This document shows positions 43,448 to 53,007 of a stretch of 64,000 bases of DNA, in pieces; within the stretch, counting starts at the first letter, position 1, and each line of letters opens with the position of its first letter. The position numbers and the translations under genes were made by a program. This DNA is from Pseudomonas fluorescens HK44 (GTDB lineage Bacteria; Pseudomonadota; Gammaproteobacteria; Pseudomonadales; Pseudomonadaceae): positions 1,240,001 through 1,304,000 of the forward strand of contig NZ_AFOY02000015.1 of NCBI RefSeq assembly GCF_000217955.3. The letters are read 5' to 3'. The notes under the pieces are model-generated. The model had not been told where the DNA came from, ran no database searches, and saw only the letters and a list, made by a program, of their open reading frames with translations.

Positions 43448-45292
43448 ATGTTCAAGCTATTCCAACGCAAACGCCCTCCAGTGGTGGCGACCGCTCCGTC
43501 AGAGGTTGCCGCAAATGGAAAAGGACCGATGCGGCCGGAGTCGGCCGCATCGCTGCTGGCCACCCCACGCCGGCAGAAGCTGCTGGAACACATCTGGCAA
43601 CGTACTTCGCTCTCACGCAAGCAGTTCAGGTCCCTGTATCTCGCACCACTGGAACGCTACGCCGAGTTGGTCCAGCAATTCCCCGCGTCGGAAAGCCATC
43701 ACCATGCCTATCCAGGCGGTATGCTCGACCACGGGCTGGAAATCGTCGCCTACGCGCTCAAGCTGCGGCAATCGCACCTTCTTCCAGCAGGCACAACACC
43801 AGAGGACCAAGTAGCACAAGCCGAAGCCTGGACAGCCGCCATTGCCTACGCAGCGCTCCTGCACGATATTGGCAAGATCGCAGTCGACCTTCATGTGGAA
43901 TATGCCGACGGCAACACCTGGCACCCCTGGCACGGACCATTGTCGCATCCGTACCGCTTCCGCTATCGCAAGGAGCGTGAGTACCGGCTGCACAGTGCTG
44001 CGACTGGGCTACTCTACAACCGCCTGCTTGATGGTCACATCCTGGACTGGCTCAGCGACTATCCCGCTCTGTGGTCGTCGTTACTGTATGTGCTGGCAGG
44101 CCAATATGAACATGCCGGCGTGCTCGGTGAGCTCGTAACCCAGGCCGACCGTGCGTCGGTCGCTCAGGAGTTGGGGGGCGATCCGGCCAGGGCGATGGCT
44201 GCGCCGAAACATGCACTCCAACGCAAACTGCTTGAGGGCCTGCGGTTCCTGCTCAAGGAGGAGCTGAGGCTGAACCAGCCACAGGCCTCGGACGGCTGGC
44301 TGACACAGGACGCCTTATGGCTCGTCAGCAAGACAGTCTCAGACAAGTTGCGCGCGCACCTGCTTTCGCAAGGCATCGAAGGGATCCCGTCGAGTAACAC
44401 CGCAGTGTTCAACGTTCTGCAAGATCACGGCATGCTTCAGCCAACAGTCGATGACAAGGCAATCTGGAAGGCAGTCATCACGAGCGAGGGTGGATGGTCG
44501 CACACATTCACCTTGCTGCGATTGGCCCCAGCCTTGATCTGGGAAAGCGCAGAGCGCCCACCTCCATTCAGTGGCACTGTAGAGGTGGTACAGGAAGAGG
44601 CGGCGCAGGAAGAAGCTGCTTCAGCAACGTCCAGCCGCAGCACATCGGCCAGTGGCGAGGCAGCGGCGGTGACTGTGACCGGAACGCCTACATTCGCATC
44701 GCCCACACCGGCCGCAACCGCGGCCTCTGCGGATGGCCTGGATGATCTACTGGAGTTGTTCACCACGCCGGATAACGCCCACATGCGACCTTCACCACCG
44801 GGCAACAACGAACCCAAACAAGCGCCAGTTCAACAAGAATCCGATGCGACTGCTACGTCACCGGCACCTGCCTCACAGGAACGAGGCTCACGACCACTGC
44901 CGTCAGGCGAGCATTTCATGGCCTGGCTGCGCCAGCACATCGATAGCCGCAAACTGATCATCAATGACGCGAAGGCTCTGGTGCATACCGTAGCCGATAC
45001 CGTGTATCTGGTGAGTCCTGGGCTGTTTCAACGTTACGCACAGGAACATCCACAGTCAGCCGTCTTTGCAACAGAAGAAAAGACGACAGACTGGCAGTGG
45101 GTACAAAAGCGCTTCGAGAAGCTGGACTTGCACCGAAAGCAGGAGAACGGCCTGAACATCTGGACCTGTGAAGTCACCGGGCCGCGCAAATCACGCAGGC
45201 TACATGGCTATCTGCTGAATGACCCTCTGCGACTGTTCAATGACATCCCTATGAACAACCCCTATCTCACGCTTAAGCAGGAGTTATTGTAG
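43448..45292 (+). CDS. traI: MobH-family relaxase TraI (TIGR03760)
   Basis: A 614-residue relaxase of the ICE type. The ATG at 43448 (MFKLFQRKRPP) is the usual start. The N-terminal TraI_2 domain has SESHHHAYPGGMLDHGLEIVAYALKLR (His84-86) and LLHDIGKIAVDLHVEYADG, the HD motif at residues 139-140 that defines MobH relaxases, plus HPYRFRYRKEREYRLHSAATGLLYNRLLD. A low-complexity Ala/Thr/Ser linker (about 395-500) joins a C-terminal domain (HFMAWLRQHIDSRKLIINDAKALVHTV). It would nick oriT and lead the transferred strand. It appears intact although the ICE is degraded on both sides. Confidence 0.93.
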   Translation: MFKLFQRKRPPVVATAPSEVAANGKGPMRPESAASLLATPRRQKLLEHIWQRTSLSRKQFRSLYLAPLERYAELVQQFPASESHHHAYPGGMLDHGLEIVAYALKLRQSHLLPAGTTPEDQVAQAEAWTAAIAYAALLHDIGKIAVDLHVEYADGNTWHPWHGPLSHPYRFRYRKEREYRLHSAATGLLYNRLLDGHILDWLSDYPALWSSLLYVLAGQYEHAGVLGELVTQADRASVAQELGGDPARAMAAPKHALQRKLLEGLRFLLKEELRLNQPQASDGWLTQDALWLVSKTVSDKLRAHLLSQGIEGIPSSNTAVFNVLQDHGMLQPTVDDKAIWKAVITSEGGWSHTFTLLRLAPALIWESAERPPPFSGTVEVVQEEAAQEEAASATSSRSTSASGEAAAVTVTGTPTFASPTPAATAASADGLDDLLELFTTPDNAHMRPSPPGNNEPKQAPVQQESDATATSPAPASQERGSRPLPSGEHFMAWLRQHIDSRKLIINDAKALVHTVADTVYLVSPGLFQRYAQEHPQSAVFATEEKTTDWQWVQKRFEKLDLHRKQENGLNIWTCEVTGPRKSRRLHGYLLNDPLRLFNDIPMNNPYLTLKQELL

Positions 45293-45353
45293 TTGATCTA
45301 CTGCTACCAATACACACCGCTTAAGGCCCTGGCTAGTGGCCTGCGTGGTTAGT

Positions 45354-45745
45354 TCAACTATCCATCGAGGCGACGGTAAAGTGTGATGGCCCAACGTCAT
45401 GGACTGATTGTACAAATGGCCCGTCCCGCTGCTCCCTTTGCTTTAACGCAAAGCTGGTTGCGGATGGGGTCATTGGCGCAGAACCTCGCACAACGCGCCA
45501 GAATATTGCTTCTCTTGGTGGATGGGCTCACACCCAATACCGTCGCTGAGCAGATGCAAGTATCGGCCTCCGTGATCTTTAAATGGCGCAAGCGCTATCA
45601 GGAGGCAACACACTGGAGTGTTCGCCTGATGGCCAAATATGCGCAGGTCAGCACCTGGCAGGTTCGACAAGTCTGGGCCGCTCCGACCTCAAGCCGCACC
45701 GGCTGAAGACGTTCAAAATCAGTAACGATCCTCTCTTTGCCGGCA
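45354..45745 (+). pseudogene. IS630-family transposase N-terminal fragment with internal deletions
   Basis: From the IS630 left end (GTTCAACTATCCAT near 45354) the frame 45386-45706 reads MAQRHGLIVQMARPAAPFALT, ILLLLVDGLTPNTVAEQMQVSASVIFKWRKRYQEA and THWSVRLMAKYAQVSTWQVRQVW. Against the copy at 55022-55900 it lacks about eight residues after FALT and about 45 after YQEA; both flanks of the second gap carry GAGGCA. A further frameshift precedes KPHRLKTFKISNDPLFA-like sequence, and homology ends near 45745. Confidence 0.82.
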
Positions 45746-45790
45746 AGGGTGCGCCCGGAATACGGAAATTTAGTGCCAAATCCGACTTAA

Positions 45791-46253
45791 GGAAACTCTG
45801 AAAAAGACTTCCCGATCTGGTGAAATACCCGCCTCACACGAATCGAACGGTTGAGCCCCGATGAAACAGATGTCCTTCGCTGATGCCGAGTATGCCGGCA
45901 AACGTAAGCAGACCCGCCGCGAACGTTTCCTGATTGAGATGGATCAGGTGGTGCCCTGGAAGGGCCTGATTGCCTTGATCGAGCCGCATTATCCGAAAGG
46001 CGAAGGCGGTCGTCCGGCGTATCCGTTGCTGGCCATGCTGCGGGTTCATCTGATGCAAAACTGGTTCGGCTACAGCGACCCGGCGATGGAAGAGTCCCTC
46101 TACGAAACCACGATTCTGCGCCAGTTTGGCGGGCTGCATTTGGATCGGATTCCGGATGAAACCACGATCCTCAACTTCCGGCGGCTGTTGGAAAAACATG
46201 AGCTGGCCGGTGGGATTTTGCAGGTCATCAACGGCTATTTGGGCGACCGCGGT
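45791..46253 (+). pseudogene. IS5-family 5' fragment
   Basis: The 5' terminal repeat GGAAACTCTGA starts at 45791 directly after TTAA, and the transposase frame from 45861 matches residues 1-130 of the intact copy at 6124-7101 with a few substitutions, then stops at GYLGDRGF. From there the frame continues as unrelated sequence (to 46442). The 3' half, including the DDE core, is missing. Confidence 0.88.
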
Positions 46254-46322
46254 TTCGAGCCGGGTATGTTGATCAGGGAGCCTTGTTCGCAACGGAGGCA
46301 GGAACTCCGCAAGGGGGAATCA

Positions 46323-46481
46323 TTACGGTGCTCCCAGTGCATAACGGTGGAAGCGCTCAGCAGCAATCGTCATCAGTTCCGGCACACCGGTGAAGTACCA
46401 ATAGGTGTCACTCACCCTGGCATGCCCCACGTACGTCGATAGCGCCAATACGGCGTGCTCGCCATCGATGCCCTGCTCGTA
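46323..46481 (-). pseudogene. C-terminal fragment of a tyrosine recombinase
   Basis: The minus-strand frame reads EHAVLALSTYVGHARVSDTYWYFTGVPELM and ends RFHRYALGAP. YVGHARVSDTYWY carries the His and the catalytic Tyr spacing of phage-type integrases. The stop overlaps a following ATG (TAATG), the arrangement of the tandem recombinase trios (RIT-like elements) in pseudomonads. Only about 52 residues remain; both sides are cut by other remnants. Confidence 0.7.
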
Positions 46482-46486
46482 CCGTC

Positions 46487-46624
46487 ATGAAGTTCAACCG
46501 CAAGACCGTCACAGTGGTAACCGATAACGGACAACGCTGGAATATCTCGCCGCACTTACTCTCACCGATCAAAGACGTACAGGCCGGGACGGTGGTGGAT
46601 ATCAGGCCACAAAAAATAAAGTAA
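46487..46624 (+). pseudogene. 45-residue frame, probable C-terminal remnant
   Basis: The frame reads MKFNRKTVTVVTDNGQRWNISPHLLSPIKDV and ends RPQKIK. The beta-rich DGQRW-type pattern resembles the C-terminal barrel of SprT-like or KOW-like proteins. There is no ribosome binding site, and it lies between IS pieces, so a broken gene is more likely than a real small one. Confidence 0.4.
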
Positions 46625-46742
46625 CGCCGCCTCGAATGGCCTCCGCACCACCCTGACTTGATTGCCCCCCCGATTTGTGGATCTCACACGCTGAGCGCGC
46701 CGCCTATTTTTTTGAATAGGTGGATTTATGGAGCGCTTACGG

Positions 46743-47153
46743 ATTACCCAGCGTCATCGGGCCAAGGAGTTTCTGGCCTTCCTGCAACAGATCGACCGCA
46801 GTACACCGGCCGAACTGGATCTGCATGTGATCCTGGACAACAGCTCGACTCACAAGACTCCCGTGATCAAGCAGTGGCTGGAGAAGCATCCACGCTTCAA
46901 GCTGCACTTCACGCCGACCAGCGCCTCCTGGCTGAACGCCGTGGAAGGCTGGTTTGCACAACTGGAGCGGCGAGCGCTGTACCGGGGTGTTTTTACCAGC
47001 GTCGCGGAGCTGAAAACGGGCACTCGTCAATTCATCGAGGCCCACAATGAGTTTTCAGCCAAGCCGTTCAAGTGGAACAAAACGGCTGAGTCCATCATCA
47101 GTTCGGTGCATAAAGCAAAGCTGGGTGCGATTAAAAATAGATTTTTGAATTAA
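46743..47153 (+). pseudogene. IS630-family transposase C-terminal fragment
   Basis: The frame begins within ITQRHRAKEFLAFLQQIDRS and carries the late DDE motifs: ELDLHVILDNSSTHKTP, FTPTSASWLNAVEGWFAQLERRAL and the final HNEFSAKPFKWNKTAESII. The N-terminal two thirds are missing. The terminal region after the stop (GGGACACTAG near 47160) is probably the IS right end. It need not come from the same copy as the fragment at 45354. Confidence 0.85.
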
Positions 47154-47214
47154 CCGCACGGGACACTAGTCTCAAAATTTTATATCAGTAGGATAGCAGG
47201 TAAAGTGCACACGA

Positions 47215-48153
47215 TTATGGCTGTGTTTCTCGCTCTCTTGGAATCAGTGCCCCCGGTACTTGAATAACCTGACTCGCCAAGCTGTGTCCCGACAGGGCTG
47301 CCAGTGCTGGGTCGCCTCCTTTCAGACGGCATGCAATATAGGCAGCGCTAAAGGAATCCCCTGCGGCAGTAGTATCTACAATACGATCAATTTTTTTAGC
47401 CGGAACTTCGAAAGATTGATCTTTCAATTTAATGACGCAAGATTCTGCGCCACGCTTGATCACGACTTCACTGATCCCAAACTCCTGACATGCTGCAAAA
47501 ACTGCTGCAATGTCTCTATGATGGAATAGTTCCTTTTCATCCTCGAATGTTAGTAAGGCTAATCCTACATAAGGTAGTGTCTCACGATAGGCTTTTCGAG
47601 CCTCCTCAGGTGAGCTCCACAATCGAGATCTGTAGTTATTATCGAACGCCACCAGTGCGCCCTTTAGCTGAGCCTCTTTGAGCATTGCTATCAATTTCTT
47701 CCGCCCCGACTCTCCGAGCACCGCAAGCGTAATGCCACTAAAGTACAACACGTCGTATCCGGATAATGCGGCAAGAATTGGCGCCGAGGTAGGTTCATCG
47801 AAGCAATTTCGTACTGCTGCTTCATTTCGCCAATACAGAAATCGTCGTTCGCCCTTCTCATCGGTCTGAATACAGTAAAGACCCGGCAAACGACCTGGGA
47901 AGCGCTGGGTCATACTCAGGCCTATGCCTTCTTCCTGCCAACTTTTGCACATTGCGGTGCTAAAACTATCGTCACCTAAGGCAGTCACATAATCAACAGT
48001 TGCGTTGCCCCCCATTTCACGCGCTAGATAGACTGCGGTGTTAAGCGTATCGCCCCCATAACTTTGTAAGAGACTACCATTAGAGTGTTGTTGCAGCTCA
48101 ATCATGCATTCGCCAATCAATGCGATGCGCCAAGTAGGAGCGATATTGTTCAT
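47215..48153 (-). CDS. kdgK: 2-keto-3-deoxygluconate kinase
   Basis: A 312-residue PfkB-family kinase very similar along its length to enterobacterial KdgK: IALIGECMIELQ at the start, YGGDTLNTAVYLAREMGG, YVTALGDDSF, RLPGLYCIQTDEKGERRFLYWRNEAAV and the catalytic DTTAAGDSFSAAYIACRLKGG near residue 262. It phosphorylates 2-keto-3-deoxygluconate to KDPG for the Entner-Doudoroff pathway. The start at 48153 (MNNIAPTWR) is chosen for the family alignment; an extension to 48237 is possible. It follows the aminotransferase gene by 150 bases and is the last gene of the unit. Confidence 0.92.
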   Translation of the reverse strand: MNNIAPTWRIALIGECMIELQQHSNGSLLQSYGGDTLNTAVYLAREMGGNATVDYVTALGDDSFSTAMCKSWQEEGIGLSMTQRFPGRLPGLYCIQTDEKGERRFLYWRNEAAVRNCFDEPTSAPILAALSGYDVLYFSGITLAVLGESGRKKLIAMLKEAQLKGALVAFDNNYRSRLWSSPEEARKAYRETLPYVGLALLTFEDEKELFHHRDIAAVFAACQEFGISEVVIKRGAESCVIKLKDQSFEVPAKKIDRIVDTTAAGDSFSAAYIACRLKGGDPALAALSGHSLASQVIQVPGALIPRERETQP

Positions 48154-48303
48154 TATTTCTCTATCTCTGTTTGCGCAATGTAGCTTGGAAGGGCTGCCTA
48201 AAGAGACTGGGAGACTTCCAAAAAATCGATGCATCACAAGATTTTGTGCAATATTAAAACTGTCAAATTGATGGTCGATTTCTTCGTAGTTGTTTAATAA
48301 TAA

Positions 48304-49506
48304 CTAGAGCCCAGTAGACAAAAAGCGTTTGATACGATAAATACCTTCACTGAGAATCTGCGGATCGACTGCGTGACACCAACGAAGCCAACCGCTACCT
48401 TCTGCGCCAAATGCTCCACCTGGAGCCAGTCCTATACTTGCCTCGTCTACCAGCCTTTTTGCAAGCGTTAAGGTATCGTCAGCGCCTGAGACGCGAAAAT
48501 AAACATACATTGCACCGCCTGCGGCAGGAATTTCAATTCCTGGTATTTGACTAAGTGCGTCGACCAACAGCTTACGAGAGCTAGCTAGTTGTGTTCGAAG
48601 ATCTGCAATTAGAGGTTCACCATACTTAATAGCAGCATGAGCCGCTCTTTGTACTGGTTCAAATACGCAGGAGTCATTGAATTCAATTAGTTTTGCCAGG
48701 TCACTTGTTAAAGAAGGCGGGACTGTCAACCAGCCTATGCGCCAACCTGTCATAGTCCAGGCCTTAGAAAAGCTATTGGCAGAAATTATGCGATCACCAT
48801 CTTCATAGCGCGTTAAGAAAGAAGGCGCAGACTTCAGGCCTGGCTCATAAACCAACCGTTCATATACATCGTCAGTGATGATCCATATTCCGTGCTTTCT
48901 GCAATGGTTAAATATTACATCAATACTTCTCTCATCGATCATCCAGCCCGTTGGGTTGTTGGGGGAGTTTAAAATTAGGGCGCGAGTTGATTGGGTTAAA
49001 GATTCCAATAGTTTATCTAGGTCAAGCGTCCAACGATTATCAACAACGCTAAGCGGCACCCGAATTACTTCTGCGCCAAGAATTCTTGGAATTTCGAGTA
49101 GATTTGGCCATATCGGCGTTACGGCGACTACCCTGTCGCCTGGCTCTACTAGTAGTTGAGTACAGAGCATCAACCCTGAAACACCTGAGCCTGTGACGGC
49201 GATCCGATCAGTGTCGATTTTCACATTATGGAGTTCGGAGAGGTACTCACTAATAGCTGCACGAAGGTACGGGCGGCCTAAGTTTTGTGAATAAAATGTT
49301 TCCCCAGCTTTGATTGACGATAAAGCTGCTTCTCCAATAATCGTATTGGTCGATTGATTTGACTCTCCAAACCAAAACGGTAACACATCTGGTTTTCCAG
49401 CAGCATGGTTTGCTACTTCTCGAATCATGGAGCTAGATAATGCTTTAACGCCAGCTCGAGCGACAACAGGAAAATCTGGATTTTGTAGTTTGGTAGTATT
49501 TTTCAC
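48304..49506 (-). CDS. PLP-dependent class I aminotransferase
   Basis: A 400-residue fold-type I enzyme. LILNSPNNPTGWMID contains the Asn that contacts PLP, ITDDVYERLVYEP the Asp that binds the pyridine nitrogen, and SANSFSKAWTMTGWRIGWL the Schiff-base Lys; a C-terminal Arg in GSGWLRWCHAV region probably binds the substrate carboxylate. Class members transaminate amino acids, but related folds act as lyases. Placed between an amino-acid-type importer and KDG kinase it may convert an imported amino acid or amino sugar acid into a keto acid. The gene is more AT-rich than the ICE. Confidence 0.88.
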   Translation of the reverse strand: MKNTTKLQNPDFPVVARAGVKALSSSMIREVANHAAGKPDVLPFWFGESNQSTNTIIGEAALSSIKAGETFYSQNLGRPYLRAAISEYLSELHNVKIDTDRIAVTGSGVSGLMLCTQLLVEPGDRVVAVTPIWPNLLEIPRILGAEVIRVPLSVVDNRWTLDLDKLLESLTQSTRALILNSPNNPTGWMIDERSIDVIFNHCRKHGIWIITDDVYERLVYEPGLKSAPSFLTRYEDGDRIISANSFSKAWTMTGWRIGWLTVPPSLTSDLAKLIEFNDSCVFEPVQRAAHAAIKYGEPLIADLRTQLASSRKLLVDALSQIPGIEIPAAGGAMYVYFRVSGADDTLTLAKRLVDEASIGLAPGGAFGAEGSGWLRWCHAVDPQILSEGIYRIKRFLSTGL

Positions 49507-49548
49507 TTTCTCGCTCCGGAAGTTAACACGTGCAGCTCTGCCCCGAAA

Positions 49549-50331
49549 TTACGCTTCGCTATTTTCTCTTACCACTGCGCGGATAAACATGCGCGCACGC
49601 TCAGTTTTTGGCGCATCAAAGAATTCGCTCGGCAAGCCGTCCTCAACAATACGTCCTTGCTCCATGAAAATTACTCGATCAGAAACTTGCCGAGCGAATG
49701 ACATTTCATGAGTAACGATTAGCATCGTAACTCCGGTTTCAGCTACTTTCCGAATGACATCAAGAACTTCACCTACCATTTCTGGATCTAGGGCAGAAGT
49801 TGGTTCATCAAAAAGCAGGACTTCAGGCTCCATCGCCAAGGCTCTTGCAATTGCCACGCGCTGTTGCTGACCTCCCGAAAGTTGTCCAGGTCGCTTGTGT
49901 GCATGCTGCGCGAGCCCGACACGGTCGAGCAAAGTTTGAGCTTTTGCCTCTGCAGCCTCCCAGGACAAACCCCTAACACGCACGGGCGCAATCGCCACGT
50001 TTCGCAAGGCGCTCATGTGAGGAAATAAATTAAACTGTTGAAATACCATTCCTACTTCTGCACGAACCTTGGCAAGGTTTTTCCCACGCTTCACCAGAAC
50101 CCCATCAACTTCTATCGTGCCGGAATCATACTCTTCTAGAAAATTAATGCAGCGAACCAGCGTGGATTTTCCCGAGCCTGATGGGCCAATCAAAGCAATG
50201 ACCTGACCTTTTTGCACATCTAAATTAATATCAAACAGCGCTTGAAAAGACCCATAGTGCTTTTGTAGATTTTTGATTTTTATCAATGGGGCAGTATTGA
50301 TTGGGGGGCTATCCATCGTACTCATATTCAC
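49549..50331 (-). CDS. Polar amino acid ABC transporter ATP-binding protein
   Basis: A 260-residue ATPase of the GlnQ/HisP type. Walker A ALIGPSGSGKSTLVRCINFLEE (about residues 42-55), Q-loop MVFQQFNLFPHMS, signature LSGGQQQRVAIARALAMEPE, Walker B VLLFDEPTSALDPEMVGEVL and switch MLIVTHEMSFARQVSD are intact. The start overlaps the permease stop by four bases. Confidence 0.94.
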   Translation of the reverse strand: MNMSTMDSPPINTAPLIKIKNLQKHYGSFQALFDINLDVQKGQVIALIGPSGSGKSTLVRCINFLEEYDSGTIEVDGVLVKRGKNLAKVRAEVGMVFQQFNLFPHMSALRNVAIAPVRVRGLSWEAAEAKAQTLLDRVGLAQHAHKRPGQLSGGQQQRVAIARALAMEPEVLLFDEPTSALDPEMVGEVLDVIRKVAETGVTMLIVTHEMSFARQVSDRVIFMEQGRIVEDGLPSEFFDAPKTERARMFIRAVVRENSEA

Positions 50332-51002
50332 TTACCTCCACCTTCCTTTTGCCTTTCCTCAATGATGCTAACAATTCGTACTAATGGCAGCAATAAAAGT
50401 AAGTACAGAACCGCCGCCCCGATAAGAGGTGATGGATTTGCATAAAATGCTTGTGCTTGCGTGGCTTGCTTTAGGAGGTCAGGCATCGCAACGACGGAAG
50501 CCAATGCAGTATCTTTTATCAGGCTTACACCAATGCCTGTTGCTGGAGGAATGACTAGGCGCAATGCTTGGGGAAGAACAACATCACACATCATTTGCGA
50601 CCATTTGAAGCCCAGTGCATGCGCCGCCTCAAATTGACCTTTCTGTACAGACTCGATCCCTGCCCTAAAACATTCGGCGGTATATGCTGACGCAACAAGG
50701 GTTAAAGCACTTGTTGCAGCCCAGAACGGTGTCAGGTTTATGCCCACAAAAGGAAGTGCGTAATAAATTAGTACCAAAAGAACAAGCAGTGGAATCGCCC
50801 TAAACAAATCGATGTAGCATATGGCTATGAAGCGAATTGCCTTAGGGGCATACATTCTCAGCAATACTATGATCAGCCCAAATAAGGTTGCGAGAAGCAA
50901 GCTTGTTAATCCTAGTAAAATGGTTAACTCTAGTCCTTTTAGAAGAGCAAGGGCGGACTTAACCAGCACCTCGCAATTAAAAAATGTTTGTATAAGTTCC
51001 AT
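50328..51002 (-). CDS. Polar amino acid ABC transporter permease
   Basis: A 224-residue inner-membrane protein with about five membrane segments. It contains RAIPLLVLLVLIYYALPFVG and the EAA loop GQFEAAHALGFKWSQMMCDVVLPQALRLVIPP, as in HisMQ/GlnP-type permeases. The start at 51002 (MELIQTFFNCEV) is the typical one; the frame is open to 51056. Only one permease gene is present, so it likely works as a homodimer. Confidence 0.92.
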   Translation of the reverse strand: MELIQTFFNCEVLVKSALALLKGLELTILLGLTSLLLATLFGLIIVLLRMYAPKAIRFIAICYIDLFRAIPLLVLLVLIYYALPFVGINLTPFWAATSALTLVASAYTAECFRAGIESVQKGQFEAAHALGFKWSQMMCDVVLPQALRLVIPPATGIGVSLIKDTALASVVAMPDLLKQATQAQAFYANPSPLIGAAVLYLLLLLPLVRIVSIIEERQKEGGGK

Positions 51003-51133
51003 AAAAAACCCGGAATAAAAAATTAACTTCTCCCCATATTTATAGGGCGCACACAACTCACAAGAACAGGCTCAAACATAACCAATAAAGGTCTTATTGG
51101 ATATTCTCCGAGCCTGACAATGATAGATAAATA

Positions 51134-51906
51134 TTATGGGATGGCAGAGATCTTCTGCGAGCTTGAGTCTGCTGGAGCCTTCATGCCAAACCATTTCTCA
51201 TAAAATTGACCTAGCATGCCTTCTTGTTTCATTTTTGAAATTTCATCGTCGATCTGACTCAAGATTTTGCTGTTTTTTGGAAAGGCCATCCCAAATTGTT
51301 CGTTGGTTTCAACTTGAGCAACAATTTTGTACTGTGGCTTATCTTTAATATAGTAAGCGTCAATTGGGCAGTCATGGAAAAAGCCAGCTAGACGCCCAGT
51401 TGCAAGGTCGAGCATTGGATCAATATTGGTATCGTAGCGACGAATTTCGCTATAGTTATATTTTTTTGGTTTTCAGTTGCCCAGATCTCACCAACCGTGC
51501 CAGTAACCACACCCAGCTGTTTTTCACTTAGTCCCTGAAAGCCAGTTATGCCACTTTTAGTCGCTACGGTCAGACACTGTTGCGCATCAAAATAAGCTTG
51601 GCTAAATGATATTGATTCTAAACGCTTTGGTGTGATTGTAACCGAGCCTATTGCTAAGTCCGCTCTTCCTGATTGAATCGCTGGAAAAAGCATTGCAAAT
51701 GGCATAGAAGAAAACTCAACTGTCTTTCCGACGCGTCGCGCCGCTTCCTTGATGATGTCGACCTCAAAACCTGTCAGCTCACCATTTTGGTCTTCGTACT
51801 CAAATGGTAGGTTTGCCATGTTGGCTGCAACTTTGAAGTCGGCAGCATTCACAGCTGCCGAGGTCGTACACATAACACCAAACATTACGTTCATGAATTT
51901 GCGCAT
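51134..51906 (-). pseudogene. Polar amino acid ABC transporter binding protein, frameshifted
   Basis: A family 3 binding protein split by one missing base. The first frame has a signal peptide (TTSAAVNAADF) and FKVAANMANLPFEYEDQNGELTGFEVDIIKEAARRVG, AIQSGRADLAIGSVTITPKRLESISFSQAYF. At 51461-51467 a run of seven A (minus strand) puts the rest out of frame; with eight A it would read ENQKKYNYSEIRRYDTNIDPMLDLATGRLAGFFHD and continue to QFYEKWFGMKAP in about 257 residues. AGGGTGA precedes the ATG at 51906. A real recent mutation, phase-variable tract or sequencing error are all possible. Confidence 0.85.
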
Positions 51907-52235
51907 TTTAGTCACCCTGGTTTGTTGTAGATTTTAGCTTCTTATGCGGCAGGCAAACCAAAGGTAGCAGCGCCCCCCTATTAAGAAAATCCCCCTTGAG
52001 GGGGATGCCTCGGAATGAAGTGACCTAGGAGGCCGTCCGAGAATGCGGTGCCAACCCGCCCGGCTGACCCCAAAGCACCACTTGACCACCCGAAGGTGAT
52101 CTACGGTCAACCAAGCCCAACAAAAAGTCTCGTTATCCGCTTCACGAGGCCCCTTTTGCATGTTTTTAGGCCAAATTCGGCCCTTTAAGGAAGGTCTGAA
52201 GTACCCACCGATTTTTGATGCTCTCTTTGCTTGAG

Positions 52236-52903
52236 ACATCAACGACCTCAGCTTCGATGAGCGCTTGGGCCTGATGGTCGACCGCGAGCTGACAGAGCGT
52301 GAAAACGCGCGCCTGACCACCCGCCTCAAGGCAGCCCGACTGCGCCACAACGCCTGCTTGGAGGACATCGACTACCGCAGCCCGCGTGGCCTGGACAAAT
52401 CCCTGATCCTGCAACTGGGCAGCGGCCAATGGCTGCGAGATGGCCTGAACCTGATCATCGGCGGCCCAACCGGCGTGGGCAAAACCTGGCTCGCCTGCGC
52501 GCTGGCGCACAAGGCTTGCCGTGACGGCTACAGCGTGCGCTACCTGCGCCTGCCGCGTCTGATGGAAGAACTGGGCCTGGCCCACGGCGACGGGCGCTTC
52601 GCCAAGCTGATGACCGGTTATGCGAAGACCGACCTGCTGATCCTCGATGACTGGGGTCTCGCGCCGTTTACTGAACCGCAACGGCGCGACATGCTGGAGC
52701 TGTTGGATGACCGCTACGGCCAGCGCTCGACGTTGGTAACCAGCCAGATGCCAGTGGACAAATGGCACGCACTGATCGGCGATCCGACCTTGGGCGATGC
52801 GATCCTCGACCGGCTGGTGCACAACGCTTATCGGATCGAACTGAAGGGCGAATCGATGCGTAGGCGGTCGGAGAAATTGACGACGACGGGCACTTCAAAC
52901 TAA
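52236..52903 (+). pseudogene. istB: IS21-family istB, N-terminally truncated
   Basis: Homology starts at INDLSFDERLGLMVDRELTERENARL, lacking the first 30 or so residues; the first usable ATG is 52265 (MGLMVDREL). Walker A LIIGGPTGVGKTWLACALAHKAC and Walker B LLILDDWGLAPFTEPQRRDMLELLDDRYG are intact. It belongs to a different branch from the istB at 11128. No istA accompanies it. Confidence 0.82.
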
Positions 52904-53007
52904 CAATGCGAACCTGCGTCGCTGCGCTCCGACTGCCTGGCCGGATGAGCGTGGAACGGGTGGCCGGATGTTGGTGGAGTGAGTGGCCGGATGGCGTGGA
53001 ATGCGCA

